Positions 1-7,132 of a stretch of 9,858 nucleotides of DNA are shown one piece after another. The DNA is taken from NCBI GenBank assembly GCA_035575095.1, contig DATLYF010000191.1, forward strand, positions 1 through 9,858, in the 5' to 3' direction. Position numbers and translations under genes: made by a program. Numbering within the stretch: position 1 is the stretch's first letter; every line of letters starts with the position of its first letter. The notes under the pieces were generated by a model. The model saw only the letters and a list, made by a program, of their open reading frames with translations, did no database searches and was not told where the DNA came from. The DNA comes from DATLYF01 sp035575095 (GTDB lineage: Bacteria > Pseudomonadota > Gammaproteobacteria > Competibacterales > Competibacteraceae).

Positions 1-785
1 CGGCGCCTGCCGACACCACGGCGGCGCTGCCCGCCAGCCTGGACTTCGGCCGTTACTACGCCCTGGTGATCGGCAACAACCGCTACCGCAATCTGCCCAA
101 CCTGGAGACCGCCGCAGTCGATGCCCAGGCGGTGGCGGAGCTGCTCAGGAGCCGCTACGGCTTCACCACCCGGGTTCTGCTCGATGCCGACCGCTATGCC
201 ATCCTCTCGGCCCTCAACGAGTTCCGTGCCCAGCTCACCGAGCAGGACAACTTCCTGCTTTACTACGCCGGCCACGGCGAGCTGGACCGGGCCAATGCCC
301 GCGGCCACTGGCTGCCGGTGGACGCCGCGCCGGACGACACTACCAACTGGATCTCCAATGTGCAGATCACCGACATCCTCAATGCCATGAGCGCCAAGCA
401 CGTCATGGTGATCGCCGATTCCTGCTATTCCGGCACCCTGGCCCGCGCCGTCACCACCTCCATCGAGGGCGGCCGCTCGGCAGACAAGCGCCGCGCCTGG
501 CTCAAGCTGATGATCAATACCCGCTCGCGCACCGTGCTCACCTCCGGCGGCCTCAAGCCGGTGCTGGACAGCGGCGGCGGCAACCACTCGGTGTTCGCCC
601 GGGCCTTCCTGGAAGTGCTGCAGAACAATAGCGACGTGCTGGAAGGGCCGCTGCTCTATCAGCAGGTGGCGAAACGCGTGAAGGCGGCGGCGGCCCGGCT
701 CAACGTCGACCAGGACCCGCAGTACGCGCCGATCAAGTTCGCCGGCGACCTGGGGGCGCCGTTCTTCTTCAGGCCGGTGCTGTGA
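1..785 (+). CDS. Caspase-like (peptidase C14) protein, 3' part
   Basis: The reading frame is open from base 3 to the stop at 783-785, about 260 residues, so the gene starts left of the window. A GTG at 66 is not a convincing start, because the conserved first strand of the fold (YYALVIGNN) begins before it. The visible part is a caspase/metacaspase fold. It has the strand plus NLPNL loop, the catalytic His in YYAGHG (codon 273-275), a GHWLPVDA segment, and the catalytic Cys in IADSCYSG (codon 423-425). A late SGG...HSVFARAFLEVL segment is typical of bacterial caspase-family proteins. Both dyad residues are present, so it is probably an active cysteine endopeptidase, and family members often cut after basic residues. 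The Ala/Pro-rich stretch at the left edge looks like a linker to a missing N-terminal domain. It lies 36 bp upstream of tssA on the same strand, so co-transcription is likely. Its role in the T6SS is unknown; effector, regulator and chance neighbour are all possible. Confidence 0.88.
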   Translation, partial: APADTTAALPASLDFGRYYALVIGNNRYRNLPNLETAAVDAQAVAELLRSRYGFTTRVLLDADRYAILSALNEFRAQLTEQDNFLLYYAGHGELDRANARGHWLPVDAAPDDTTNWISNVQITDILNAMSAKHVMVIADSCYSGTLARAVTTSIEGGRSADKRRAWLKLMINTRSRTVLTSGGLKPVLDSGGGNHSVFARAFLEVLQNNSDVLEGPLLYQQVAKRVKAAAARLNVDQDPQYAPIKFAGDLGAPFFFRPVL

Positions 786-821
786 GGCGAGCCCGTCTCA
801 TAACGCCATACAGGAGAGCCC

Positions 822-1955
822 ATGGCCGCGCCGCCCATCCTGGATTTCGCTGCCTTACTGCGTCCCATCGCCGAAGACAACCCCTGCGGTCCCGACCTGC
901 GCGCCGATCCGGCAGCCGGCGCTGCGTACCAGGCCCTCAAGGACGCCCGCACCAATGCCCGCAACCGCGAGCGCAGCGGCCTCCTCGACGAGGACGAGGC
1001 GGGGCGCGCCGACTGGCGGCCGGTCATGGACGGGGCCGTGCGCATCCTCGCCGAGCGCAGCAAAGACCTGGAGGTAACCGCCTGGCTGATCGAGGCGCTG
1101 CTGCGCCTGCACGGCTTCGCTGGCCTGCGCGACGGGCTGCGTCTTGCGCGGGAACTGGTGGAGCGCTTCTGGGACGGGCTCTATCCGCAACCCGACGAAG
1201 ACGGCTTGCTCACCCGGGTGGCGCCCCTGGCCGGGCTCAACGGCGTGGAGGCCGAAGGCACGCTGATCGTGCCCCTGCGCAAGGTGCCGCTGACCCAGGG
1301 CCGCAGCGCCGGAGCGTTCGCTTGCTGGCACTATCAGCAGGCCAGCGAGCTGGCGCAGATCGTCGAAGCCGAGAAGCGGCAACGACGCATCGCCGCCGGC
1401 GCCGTCACCGCAGAGCAGATCGCTGTTGCCGCCGCCGAGACCGATGCCGAGTTCTTCCGCGCCCTGGCCGACGATCTGCGCCAGTGTCAGGAGGAATTCG
1501 CCGCCCTGTGTGCTGCCCTGGATGCGCGCTGCGGCGCCGACGCTCCGCCCTCCTCCCAGATCCGCGCCACCCTGGCGGCCTGCGAGGAAGCGCTGCGCTT
1601 CATCGCCGGCGACGCCCTGACGGCGCCGCCAGCCCCAGCGCCGCCGGAGGCTGCCGTAACGCCCGCCAATCCTGCCGCAGCCATGGCGGAGGCAGCGCCC
1701 GCTGTGCCGCGCACCTTCCTGGAAGGGCAACCGGCCGACCGTGAAGAGGCACTGCGCAGGCTGCAACGCCTGGCCGAGTACTTCCGCCGCTACGAGCCGC
1801 ACTCGCCACTGTCCTATCTGCTGGAGCAGGCGGTGCGCTGGGGTCGCATGCCGCTGCCGGAACTGCTGGCCGAGCTGGTACCCGACGAGCAGGCCAGGGC
1901 CGCCCTGTACCGGCTTACCGGCATCCGCTGGCCGCCGCCACCCCCACAGCGATAG
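822..1955 (+). CDS. tssA: TssA, T6SS assembly/cap protein (ImpA N-terminal family)
   Basis: The protein has 377 residues; the ATG at 822 follows an AGGAG at about 812-816. Residues about 8-160 form the ImpA_N domain. It includes the opening LLRPIAEDNPCGPDLR and the conserved ELVERFWDGLYPQPDEDG region (WD at 117-118). A helical middle part follows at about 165-262, then a Pro/Ala-rich linker at about 266-297. The last domain, about 305-368, contains EPHSPLSYLLEQA and resembles the C-terminal region of short TssA proteins. In the family, TssA binds the membrane complex and baseplate and coordinates Hcp tube and sheath polymerisation, at the baseplate or at the distal end depending on the class. 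The class cannot be fixed here, although the length and C-terminus argue against the long capping form of enteroaggregative E. coli. It leads the tssB-tssC run and ends in a proline-rich tail (PPPPPQR). A gap of 44 bp separates it from tssB. Confidence 0.92.
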   Translation: MAAPPILDFAALLRPIAEDNPCGPDLRADPAAGAAYQALKDARTNARNRERSGLLDEDEAGRADWRPVMDGAVRILAERSKDLEVTAWLIEALLRLHGFAGLRDGLRLARELVERFWDGLYPQPDEDGLLTRVAPLAGLNGVEAEGTLIVPLRKVPLTQGRSAGAFACWHYQQASELAQIVEAEKRQRRIAAGAVTAEQIAVAAAETDAEFFRALADDLRQCQEEFAALCAALDARCGADAPPSSQIRATLAACEEALRFIAGDALTAPPAPAPPEAAVTPANPAAAMAEAAPAVPRTFLEGQPADREEALRRLQRLAEYFRRYEPHSPLSYLLEQAVRWGRMPLPELLAELVPDEQARAALYRLTGIRWPPPPPQR

Positions 1956-1999
1956 AGCTGTTCTACACTTAAATCAACTCGCAACGAGGAGGACAGCCT
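1956..1999 (+). promoter_or_regulatory. tssA-tssB spacer with strong RBS; weak promoter-like AT-rich patch
   Basis: This short gap holds an AT-rich patch (TTCTACACTTAAATCAAC, 1961-1978) inside otherwise GC-rich DNA, followed by a strong Shine-Dalgarno GAGGAGGA at about 1986-1993 that sets the tssB start at 2000. TACACT at 1964-1969 matches 4 of 6 bases of a sigma-70 -10 box. I see no good -35 at the right distance, since that position falls in the C-rich end of tssA. A sheath-specific promoter is therefore only a possibility, while the ribosome binding site is clear. Confidence 0.3.
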
Positions 2000-2545
2000 A
2001 TGGGCAGCGCGAGTATTCACGAGAAGCTGTCGCGGGTCCGCAAGCCCCGGGTGCACATCACCTACGAGGTGGAAACCGAGGGCGCGGTGGTGCTCAAGGA
2101 ACTGCCCTTCGTCGTCGGCGTGCTCGGCGACTTCTCCGGCAATCCCACCCATCCCCTCAAGCCGCTGCGCGACCGCAAGTTCATCCAGATCGACCGCGAC
2201 AACTTCAACGAGGTTATGGCGCGCATGACCCCGGGCCTCAACCTGAAGGTGGAGAACACCCTCAAGGGCGACGGCAGTCAGATGTCGGTCAACCTGCGCT
2301 TCGATTCTCTGGAAGACTTCGAGCCGGCCCGCATCGTCGAGCAGGTCGAGCCGCTGCGCCGGCTGATGGAGACCCGCAACCGGCTGCGCGATCTGATGAC
2401 CAAGATCGACCGCTCCGAGGACCTGGAGGCGGTGCTGGAGCGGGTGTTGCAAAACACCGAGGAGCTGGCGCGGCTGTCCGGCGAGCTGGGCATGAGCCCG
2501 CCCGCCATCGGCGCCGAGCAGAAGGACGAGAAGAAGGAGGAGTGA
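2000..2545 (+). CDS. tssB: TssB, contractile sheath small subunit (VipA/ImpB)
   Basis: The protein has 181 residues, the normal length for the family. It opens with the hallmark SIHEKLSRVRKPRVHITYEV (5-24). Next come ELPFVVGVLGDFSG (34-47), a RDRKFIQIDRDNFNEVM block (57-73) and a SLEDFEP motif (103-109). The C-terminal half (about 110-165) is predicted helical and ends in a charged tail rich in Glu and Lys. TssB pairs with TssC to build the cytoplasmic T6SS sheath that contracts and drives the Hcp tube outward. The ATG at 2000 is 6 bases after a strong GAGGAGGA. Its stop is 6 bp from the tssC start, and the AAGGAGGAG at the end of tssB (about 2534-2542) serves as the tssC ribosome binding site, so the two subunits are probably translated together. 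A tagJ gene lies downstream; in some T6SS classes TagJ binds TssB directly. Confidence 0.97.
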   Translation: MGSASIHEKLSRVRKPRVHITYEVETEGAVVLKELPFVVGVLGDFSGNPTHPLKPLRDRKFIQIDRDNFNEVMARMTPGLNLKVENTLKGDGSQMSVNLRFDSLEDFEPARIVEQVEPLRRLMETRNRLRDLMTKIDRSEDLEAVLERVLQNTEELARLSGELGMSPPAIGAEQKDEKKEE

Positions 2546-2551
2546 GCCGCG

Positions 2552-4057
2552 ATGAACGCCGAAACGGAACCGGGCGCCACCCCACAGGCACAGCCCGAAA
2601 CCCAGGTGCAGGAAGCCCCCAGTCTGCTCGACCAGGCCATCGCCGCGACCCGCCAGACCGAGCCCGACCGCGCCAAGGAGCTGATCGAAACGCTGGTGGA
2701 GGAGGCGCTCAAGGGCACCGTCACCTGGAGCAAGAACCTCAGCGTCACCATCCAGCGGGCCATTGCCGCCATCGATGCCACGCTCTCCACGCAGCTCGCA
2801 GCGATCATGCACACCGCGGAGTTCCAGCGCCTGGAAGGCACCTGGCGCGGCCTGCACTACCTGGTGATGAACAGCGAAACCAGCAGCGCGCTCAAGCTCA
2901 AGGTGCTCAATATCAGCAAGCGCGAGCTGTTCAAAGACCTGGACAAGGCGGTGGAATTCGACCAGAGCCAGATCTTCAAGAAGCTCTACGAGTACGAGTT
3001 CGGCACCCCCGGCGGCGAACCCTACGGCGCTCTGATCGGCGACTACGAATTCACCAACCACCCCGAGGACATGGCGCTGCTCGGCAACATGTCCAACGTC
3101 GCCGCGGCAGCCTTCTGCCCCTTCATCGCCGCTGCCTCGCCCAGTCTGTTCGGCTTCGAGAACTGGACCGAGCTGGCCAAGCCGCGCGACTTGGAGAAAA
3201 TTTTCGACTCCATCGAATACATCAAGTGGCGCGCCTTCCGCGACAGCGAGGACTCGCGCTTCGTCACCCTGGTGCTGCCGCGGGCGCTGGCGCGCCTGCC
3301 GTACGGCGCGCGCACCAAGCCGGTGGAGGAATTCGACTTCGAGGAGGCACCCATCGACGCCGGCGGCGTGGCACGCGAGGCCGCCCACCACGAGTACTGC
3401 TGGATGAACGCCGCCTACGTGCTGGGCACGCGGCTCACCGAGGCCTTCGCCAAGTACGGCTGGTGCACCGCCATTCGCGGCGCCGAGGGCGGCGGCAAGG
3501 TCGAGGGCTTGCCCACCCACATCTTCATCAGCGACGATGGCGACCCCGACCTCAAGTGTCCCACCGAGATCGGCATCACCGACCGGCGCGAGGCGGAGCT
3601 CAGCAAGCTCGGCTTCCTGCCGCTGTGCCACTACAAGAACACCGACTACGCGGTATTCTTCGGCGCCCAGACCACACAGAAACCGAAGAAGTACGATCGC
3701 CCCGAAGCCACCGCCAATGCCGCCATCTCGGCGCGGCTGCCCTACATCATGGCCACCTCGCGCTTCGCCCATTACCTCAAGGTGATGGCCCGGGACAAGA
3801 TCGGCTCGTTTATGGAAGCCAGCGACTGCGAAGCCTGGCTCAACCGCTGGATCCTCAACTATGTCAACGGCAACCCCGACGCCGGGCAGGAGATGAAGGC
3901 CAAATACCCGCTGGCCGAGGCGCGCATCCAGGTCAAGGAGATCCCGGGCAAGCCCGGCTCCTACAACGCCATCGCCTGGCTGCGCCCGTGGCTGCAATTG
4001 GAGGAGCTGACCACCTCGCTGCGCATGGTGGCGCGCATCCCGAAGCTGGGTGGATGA
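2552..4057 (+). CDS. tssC: TssC, contractile sheath large subunit (VipB/ImpC)
   Basis: The protein has 501 residues, full length for the family. The N-terminal segment SLLDQAIAATRQ (24-35) lies where the ClpV-recognition helix is found in VipB-type proteins. Core motifs are FQRLEGTWRGL (91-101), EFDQSQIFKKLY (135-146), EFGTPGGEPYGALIGDYEF (149-167), a central RDSEDSRF block, and the C-terminal GKPGSY (466-471) followed by LRPWLQLEELTTSLRMV. Together with TssB it forms the helical sheath around the Hcp tube; ClpV later unfolds contracted sheath for recycling. The gene follows tssB by 6 bp, with its Shine-Dalgarno inside the end of tssB. There is no sign of a frameshift or missing core block. 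It is the canonical sheath subunit; the paralogue at 4165-5685 is the divergent one. Confidence 0.97.
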   Translation: MNAETEPGATPQAQPETQVQEAPSLLDQAIAATRQTEPDRAKELIETLVEEALKGTVTWSKNLSVTIQRAIAAIDATLSTQLAAIMHTAEFQRLEGTWRGLHYLVMNSETSSALKLKVLNISKRELFKDLDKAVEFDQSQIFKKLYEYEFGTPGGEPYGALIGDYEFTNHPEDMALLGNMSNVAAAAFCPFIAAASPSLFGFENWTELAKPRDLEKIFDSIEYIKWRAFRDSEDSRFVTLVLPRALARLPYGARTKPVEEFDFEEAPIDAGGVAREAAHHEYCWMNAAYVLGTRLTEAFAKYGWCTAIRGAEGGGKVEGLPTHIFISDDGDPDLKCPTEIGITDRREAELSKLGFLPLCHYKNTDYAVFFGAQTTQKPKKYDRPEATANAAISARLPYIMATSRFAHYLKVMARDKIGSFMEASDCEAWLNRWILNYVNGNPDAGQEMKAKYPLAEARIQVKEIPGKPGSYNAIAWLRPWLQLEELTTSLRMVARIPKLGG

Positions 4058-4078
4058 GCAGCGGGAAACCCCCCGGCC

Positions 4079-4122
4079 CCCTCGCTTCGCTCTCCCCCTG
4101 GGAGAGGGCCAGGGTGAGGGGA
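4079..4122. repeat. Dispersed palindromic repeat, copy 1 (CTCTCCC hairpin)
   Basis: The tssC-tssC2 gap (4058-4164) contains a perfect 7-bp inverted repeat, CTCTCCC (4090-4096) and GGGAGAG (4100-4106), with loop CCT, flanked by GGCCAGGGTGAGGGG on the right. The reverse complement of this unit (TCACCCTGGCCCTCTCCC...) matches the element at 7040-7068 almost base for base. It therefore looks like a copy of a short dispersed intergenic repeat rather than a gene-specific site. No run of T follows the stem on either strand, so it is not a classical terminator. It could still stabilise or process the mRNA between tssC and tssC2. Confidence 0.7.
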
Positions 4123-4164
4123 TAACGCCAGCCGTTCGCCCATCCCCCCGGCGGAGACACTTGT

Positions 4165-5685
4165 ATGGGGGTCCCAGACCACGACGCCACGCTCACCCGA
4201 TCCCGGCCGGCCGCCGCGCTAGAGCTGGCCCTGGAAGCGAGCCTCGACCAGGAGCGCCTGAGCCGCTTCCTCGCCGAGCCGGACTGGGCGCGGGCGCTGA
4301 CGCTATGGCTCGGCCCCGGCGCCAGCCGCGCCCTGGCCGCCGACCGCGACGCCCTGCTGGCCCGTCTCGACCGCGATATCGCCCGCATCGATCGGCTGCT
4401 CACCGGTCAGGTCAACGCCATCCTCCACCACCCCCGGTTGCAGCGCCTGGAAGCCTCCTGGCGCGGGCTGCTCTATTTGGTAGAACAGGCCGCCCGGCTG
4501 GAGGCGGACAATCTGCGCATCCGCGTGCTCAACGTCGGCTGGGAAGAACTGGCCCGCGATCTGGAGCGCGCCATCGAGTTCGACCAGAGCCAGTTGTTCC
4601 GCAAGGTCTACAGCGAGGAATTCGGCATGCCCGGCGGCGAGCCCTTCGGCGTGCTGATCGGCGACTACGCGGTGCGCCACCGCCCCGGCCCCGGGCATCG
4701 GGTGGATGATGTCGCCGCGCTGCGCGCCATCGCTCAGGTAGCGGCGGCGGCCTTTGCCCCCTTCGTCGCCGCCGCCGATCCAGCCCTGTTCGGCCTCGAT
4801 AGCCTGCGTGAACTGGCCCTGCCGCTGGAGCTCGGCGCCGTGTTTCAGCAACTCGAATACCTGCCCTGGCGCAGCCTGCGCGAATCCGAGGATGCCCGCT
4901 TCGTCGGCCTGGTCCTGCCGCGGGTGCTGATGCGCCTGCCCTACGCCGACGACGGTGCGCGCGCCGACGGCTTCCGCTTCCGCGAGGACAGCGAGGCGAG
5001 CGGGCACTACCTGTGGGGCAACGCCGTCTACGCCTTCGCCGCGGTGCTGCTGCGCGCTTTCGCCGAGCACGGCTGGCCGGCCGACATCCGCGGCGTGCGC
5101 GACGACGGCAGCGGCGGCGGCCTGGTGGAGGGCCTGCCGCTGGCCTGCTTCGATACCGAGTGCCCGGGCCTGGCGCCCATGGGCAGCCTGGAGGTGTTGC
5201 TCGGCGACGAGCAGGAGCGGGAGCTGGCCGAGCTCGGCTTCATCACCCTCTGCCCCTGCGCCGATGGCGAGCGCGTCGCCTTCTACAGCAACCCCTCGCT
5301 GCAGCGCCCGGCCGCCTATGACACCCCGGTGGCCAGCGCCAACGCCCGGCTCTCGGCGATGTTGCAGTACATGCTGTGCGTCTCTCGCTTCGGCCACTAC
5401 CTGAAGATCATCGGCCGCGACAAGATCGGCGCGTTCACCGGCTCGGCCGAGTGCGAGAACTATCTGCAGCGCTGGCTGCTGGACTACACCACGGCCAGCG
5501 ACGATCTCTCCCCCGAGCTGCAGTCCCGCTACCCGCTGCGCGAGGCGCAGGTGCAGGTACGCGAGCATCCCGGCAAGCCGGGCAGTTACCTGTGCATCGC
5601 CCACCTGCGCCCACACTTTCAGTTGGAGCAGGTAATCACCGCGGTGCGCCTGGTCACCGAACTCACCCCCACGCAACCCACGTAA
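4165..5685 (+). CDS. tssC2: Second TssC-like sheath protein (ImpD-like paralogue)
   Basis: The protein has 506 residues and aligns along nearly its full length with the TssC at 2552-4057. Shared blocks include LQRLEASWRGLLYLV (92-106), EFDQSQLFRKVY (138-149), EEFGMPGGEPFGVLIGDYAV (151-170), the SEDARFVGLVLPRVL block, SRFGHYLKIIGRDKIGAF and the C-terminal GKPGSY. The first 80 residues differ: the SLLDQAI segment of TssC is absent and the region reads instead as charged helix (SLDQERLSRFLAEPDWARAL, 26-45). The order tssB, tssC, this gene, tagJ, tssE matches impB-impC-impD-impE-impF of imp-type clusters. The ATG at 4165 has a GGAG at 4153-4156. It follows a 107-bp gap after tssC and precedes tagJ by 17 bp. 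A structural or regulatory role in the sheath or its end is plausible, but its exact function is not something I can state. Confidence 0.92.
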   Translation: MGVPDHDATLTRSRPAAALELALEASLDQERLSRFLAEPDWARALTLWLGPGASRALAADRDALLARLDRDIARIDRLLTGQVNAILHHPRLQRLEASWRGLLYLVEQAARLEADNLRIRVLNVGWEELARDLERAIEFDQSQLFRKVYSEEFGMPGGEPFGVLIGDYAVRHRPGPGHRVDDVAALRAIAQVAAAAFAPFVAAADPALFGLDSLRELALPLELGAVFQQLEYLPWRSLRESEDARFVGLVLPRVLMRLPYADDGARADGFRFREDSEASGHYLWGNAVYAFAAVLLRAFAEHGWPADIRGVRDDGSGGGLVEGLPLACFDTECPGLAPMGSLEVLLGDEQERELAELGFITLCPCADGERVAFYSNPSLQRPAAYDTPVASANARLSAMLQYMLCVSRFGHYLKIIGRDKIGAFTGSAECENYLQRWLLDYTTASDDLSPELQSRYPLREAQVQVREHPGKPGSYLCIAHLRPHFQLEQVITAVRLVTELTPTQPT

Positions 5686-5702
5686 CCCCGAGGAGCGCCG
5701 CC

Positions 5703-6509
5703 ATGAGCCTCAGCGCCAGCCAACTCTACGCCGCCGGTCGGCTGCACGAGGCCATCGCCCTGCTCGGCGAGGAACTGCGCCAGCATCCCGGCGACAGCGA
5801 GCGGCGCGGGCTGCTGGCAGAGCTGTTGTGCTTCGCCGGGGAATGGGAGCGGGCCGACAAGCAGCTCGAGGTAATCAGCCACCAGGAGCCGCAACTGGCC
5901 GTGGGACTGGCCCAGTTCCGGCAGGTGCTGCGCGCCGCCCAGGCCCGCGCGCAGTTCTACAGCGAGGGCCGCCTGCCGGAGTTCCTGGAGCCGCCCGATG
6001 CGCTGCTGCAACTCTATCTGCGCGCCTCCATCGCTCTGCGCGAGGGGCATGTGGATGAGGCCGAGGCGCTGCTGACCCAGGCCGAGAGCCAGCGCCGGCC
6101 GCTCTGCGGCGCCTGCAACGGCCGGCTATTCGACGAGCTGCGCGACCTCGACGACCTCACCGCTTGCATGCTCGAGGTACTCAGCAGCAACGGCAAGTAT
6201 TACTGGATTCCCTATGCCCGGGTGGAGCGCATCGAATTTCACCCGCCGCGCCGCCCGCGCGATCTGCTCTGGCGGCCGGCCCACATCACGGTGCACGACG
6301 GTCCGGACGGCGAGGTCTTCCTGCCCGCCATCTATGCCCCGCCGGCGGATGCCGACGAGGCCACCCTGCTCGGCCGCGTCAGCGACTGGTACGGCGCTCC
6401 CGACGGCCCGGTCCGCGGCCGCGGCCAGCGCACCCTGCTAGTGGGCGAGGAGGCAGTGCCGCTGTTGGAGATCGAGACGCTGGTGATCGCCGGAGACGCA
6501 CATGGCTAA
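5703..6509 (+). CDS. tagJ: TagJ/ImpE, TssB-binding T6SS accessory protein
   Basis: The protein has 268 residues and matches the ImpE family in layout. The N-terminal half (1-125) is made of TPR-like helical pairs (AAGRLHEAIALLGEELRQHPGD at the start, ALREGHVDEAEALL at 111-124). The C-terminal half carries the family signature YYWIPYARVERIEFHPP (166-182), then RDLLWRPAHITVHDGPDGEV (186-205) and FLPAIY. In Pseudomonas H1-type systems the relative HsiE1/TagJ binds TssB; it is an accessory part not found in every T6SS. The frame extends upstream inside tssC2 as far as 5376, but the ATG at 5703 is chosen because it has a GAGGAG at 5690-5695 and starts exactly where family similarity starts. The gene lies 17 bp after tssC2, and its last 8 bases overlap the tssE start, which points to translational coupling. 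Confidence 0.93.
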   Translation: MSLSASQLYAAGRLHEAIALLGEELRQHPGDSERRGLLAELLCFAGEWERADKQLEVISHQEPQLAVGLAQFRQVLRAAQARAQFYSEGRLPEFLEPPDALLQLYLRASIALREGHVDEAEALLTQAESQRRPLCGACNGRLFDELRDLDDLTACMLEVLSSNGKYYWIPYARVERIEFHPPRRPRDLLWRPAHITVHDGPDGEVFLPAIYAPPADADEATLLGRVSDWYGAPDGPVRGRGQRTLLVGEEAVPLLEIETLVIAGDAHG

Positions 6510-6999
6510 GGCCCCGGTGCTGCCGCCGCAGGCATCGCTGCTCGACCGGCTGCTGGACGACGAGCCGCAGCACACGCGCGAGCCGCCGCCCAGCGCCGCC
6601 CAGGCCCTGCGTGCCCTGCGCCAGGGGGTGCGGCGCGATCTGGAGCACCTGCTCAACGCCCGCCGCCGCCCCGGCCCGCTGCCCGCCGGTCTGCAAGAGC
6701 TGGAGCACTCCCTGCTGCGCTACGGGCTGCCCGACTTCGCTACCTTCAACCTGGCCTCGGCCGAGGGCCGCGAAGCCTTCCGCCGCCTGATCGAGGACAC
6801 CCTGAAGCGCTGCGAGCCGCGCTTTCGCCAGGTGCGGGTGCAGCTGCTGGACAACGCCGAGCCGCTCGATCGGACGCTACGGTTTCGCATCGATGCGCTG
6901 CTCAATGTCGAGCCGGCGCCGGAGCCGATCGCCTTCGATTCGGTGCTGGAGCCGGTGAGTGGTGGGTTTGCACTGCGGGGGGAGGGGCGGGATCAGTGA
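6502..6999 (+). CDS. tssE: TssE, baseplate protein (gp25-like)
   Basis: The protein has 165 residues, within the usual family range. It opens with SLLDRLLDDEP (12-22), a conserved TssE start. Next come VRRDLEHLLNARR (43-55) and RYGLPDFATFNL (73-84), then the gp25-like domain (about 87-140) with LLDN and LRFRIDALLNVEP. TssE is the T6SS counterpart of phage T4 gp25, a baseplate wedge component that starts sheath assembly and works with TssF, TssG and TssK. Its ATG at 6502 lies inside the last codons of tagJ, with GGAG at 6492-6495. In imp-type clusters tssF usually follows closely. Here the next T6SS gene begins more than 1 kb later, after a repeat-bearing spacer, a globin gene and an ABM gene. 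Confidence 0.93.
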   Translation: MAKAPVLPPQASLLDRLLDDEPQHTREPPPSAAQALRALRQGVRRDLEHLLNARRRPGPLPAGLQELEHSLLRYGLPDFATFNLASAEGREAFRRLIEDTLKRCEPRFRQVRVQLLDNAEPLDRTLRFRIDALLNVEPAPEPIAFDSVLEPVSGGFALRGEGRDQ

Positions 7000-7039
7000 A
7001 TGGCGGTTATATCAGATCCATTTGATTAGCCGCACGCCA

Positions 7040-7068
7040 TCACCCTGGCTCTCTCCCGGAGGGAGAGG
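7040..7068. repeat. Dispersed palindromic repeat, copy 2 (CTCTCCC hairpin)
   Basis: TCACCCTGGCTCTCTCCC followed by GGGAGAG forms a perfect 7-bp stem, CTCTCCC (7051-7057) and GGGAGAG (7061-7067), with loop GGA. It matches the reverse complement of the element at 4079-4122, including the TCACCCTGGC arm, so the two lie in opposite orientation. It sits 40 bp after the tssE stop. No T-run follows on the + strand. Confidence 0.7.
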
Positions 7069-7088
7069 GAGTGCGCATCTTTAGCAAG

Positions 7089-7132
7089 TAGGGTGCGTTC
7101 TACACACCATTTGCTGTGCAAAGCACGCCCTA
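7089..7132. repeat. Imperfect 44-bp palindrome (TAGGGTGCG type repeat)
   Basis: The outer arms TAGGGTGCGT (7089-7098) and GCACGCCCTA (7123-7132) pair with five perfect outer base pairs, then mixed pairs and wobbles. Inside is a perfect TTTGC-TGT-GCAAA palindrome (7110-7122). The outer arms and size resemble short dispersed palindromic repeats seen between genes in many Gammaproteobacteria; that resemblance is from memory. It is unrelated in sequence to the CTCTCCC element 20 bp to its left. Confidence 0.55.

Noticed and set aside
1814..3997. Long minus-strand open frame (727 codons) opposite tssA, tssB and tssC
   Set aside because: It lies entirely opposite well-supported T6SS genes and shows only low-complexity composition typical of antisense frames in GC-rich coding DNA; no family motif is visible.
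4090..4106. Hairpin after tssC as a rho-independent terminator
   Set aside because: The stem is GC-rich but no T-run follows on either strand, and a same-operon gene continues downstream.
1741..4125. 794-codon plus-strand frame across tssA, tssB and tssC
   Set aside because: Its translation is Arg/Pro/Gly-rich, and it spans three genes that have clear family motifs in other frames.
4303..5676. Long minus-strand open frame opposite tssC2
   Set aside because: Same reason: a GC-rich shadow of a conserved gene, with no recognisable domain or RBS.
5376..5702. Upstream extension of the tagJ frame into tssC2
   Set aside because: The extension reads as an Arg-rich out-of-frame version of the tssC2 C-terminus; the ATG at 5703 has a GAGGAG and begins the family similarity.
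7000..7029. 9-codon ATG frame directly after the tssE stop
   Set aside because: It is too short to support and has no similarity I can see to the tssF N-terminus; it is probably chance.
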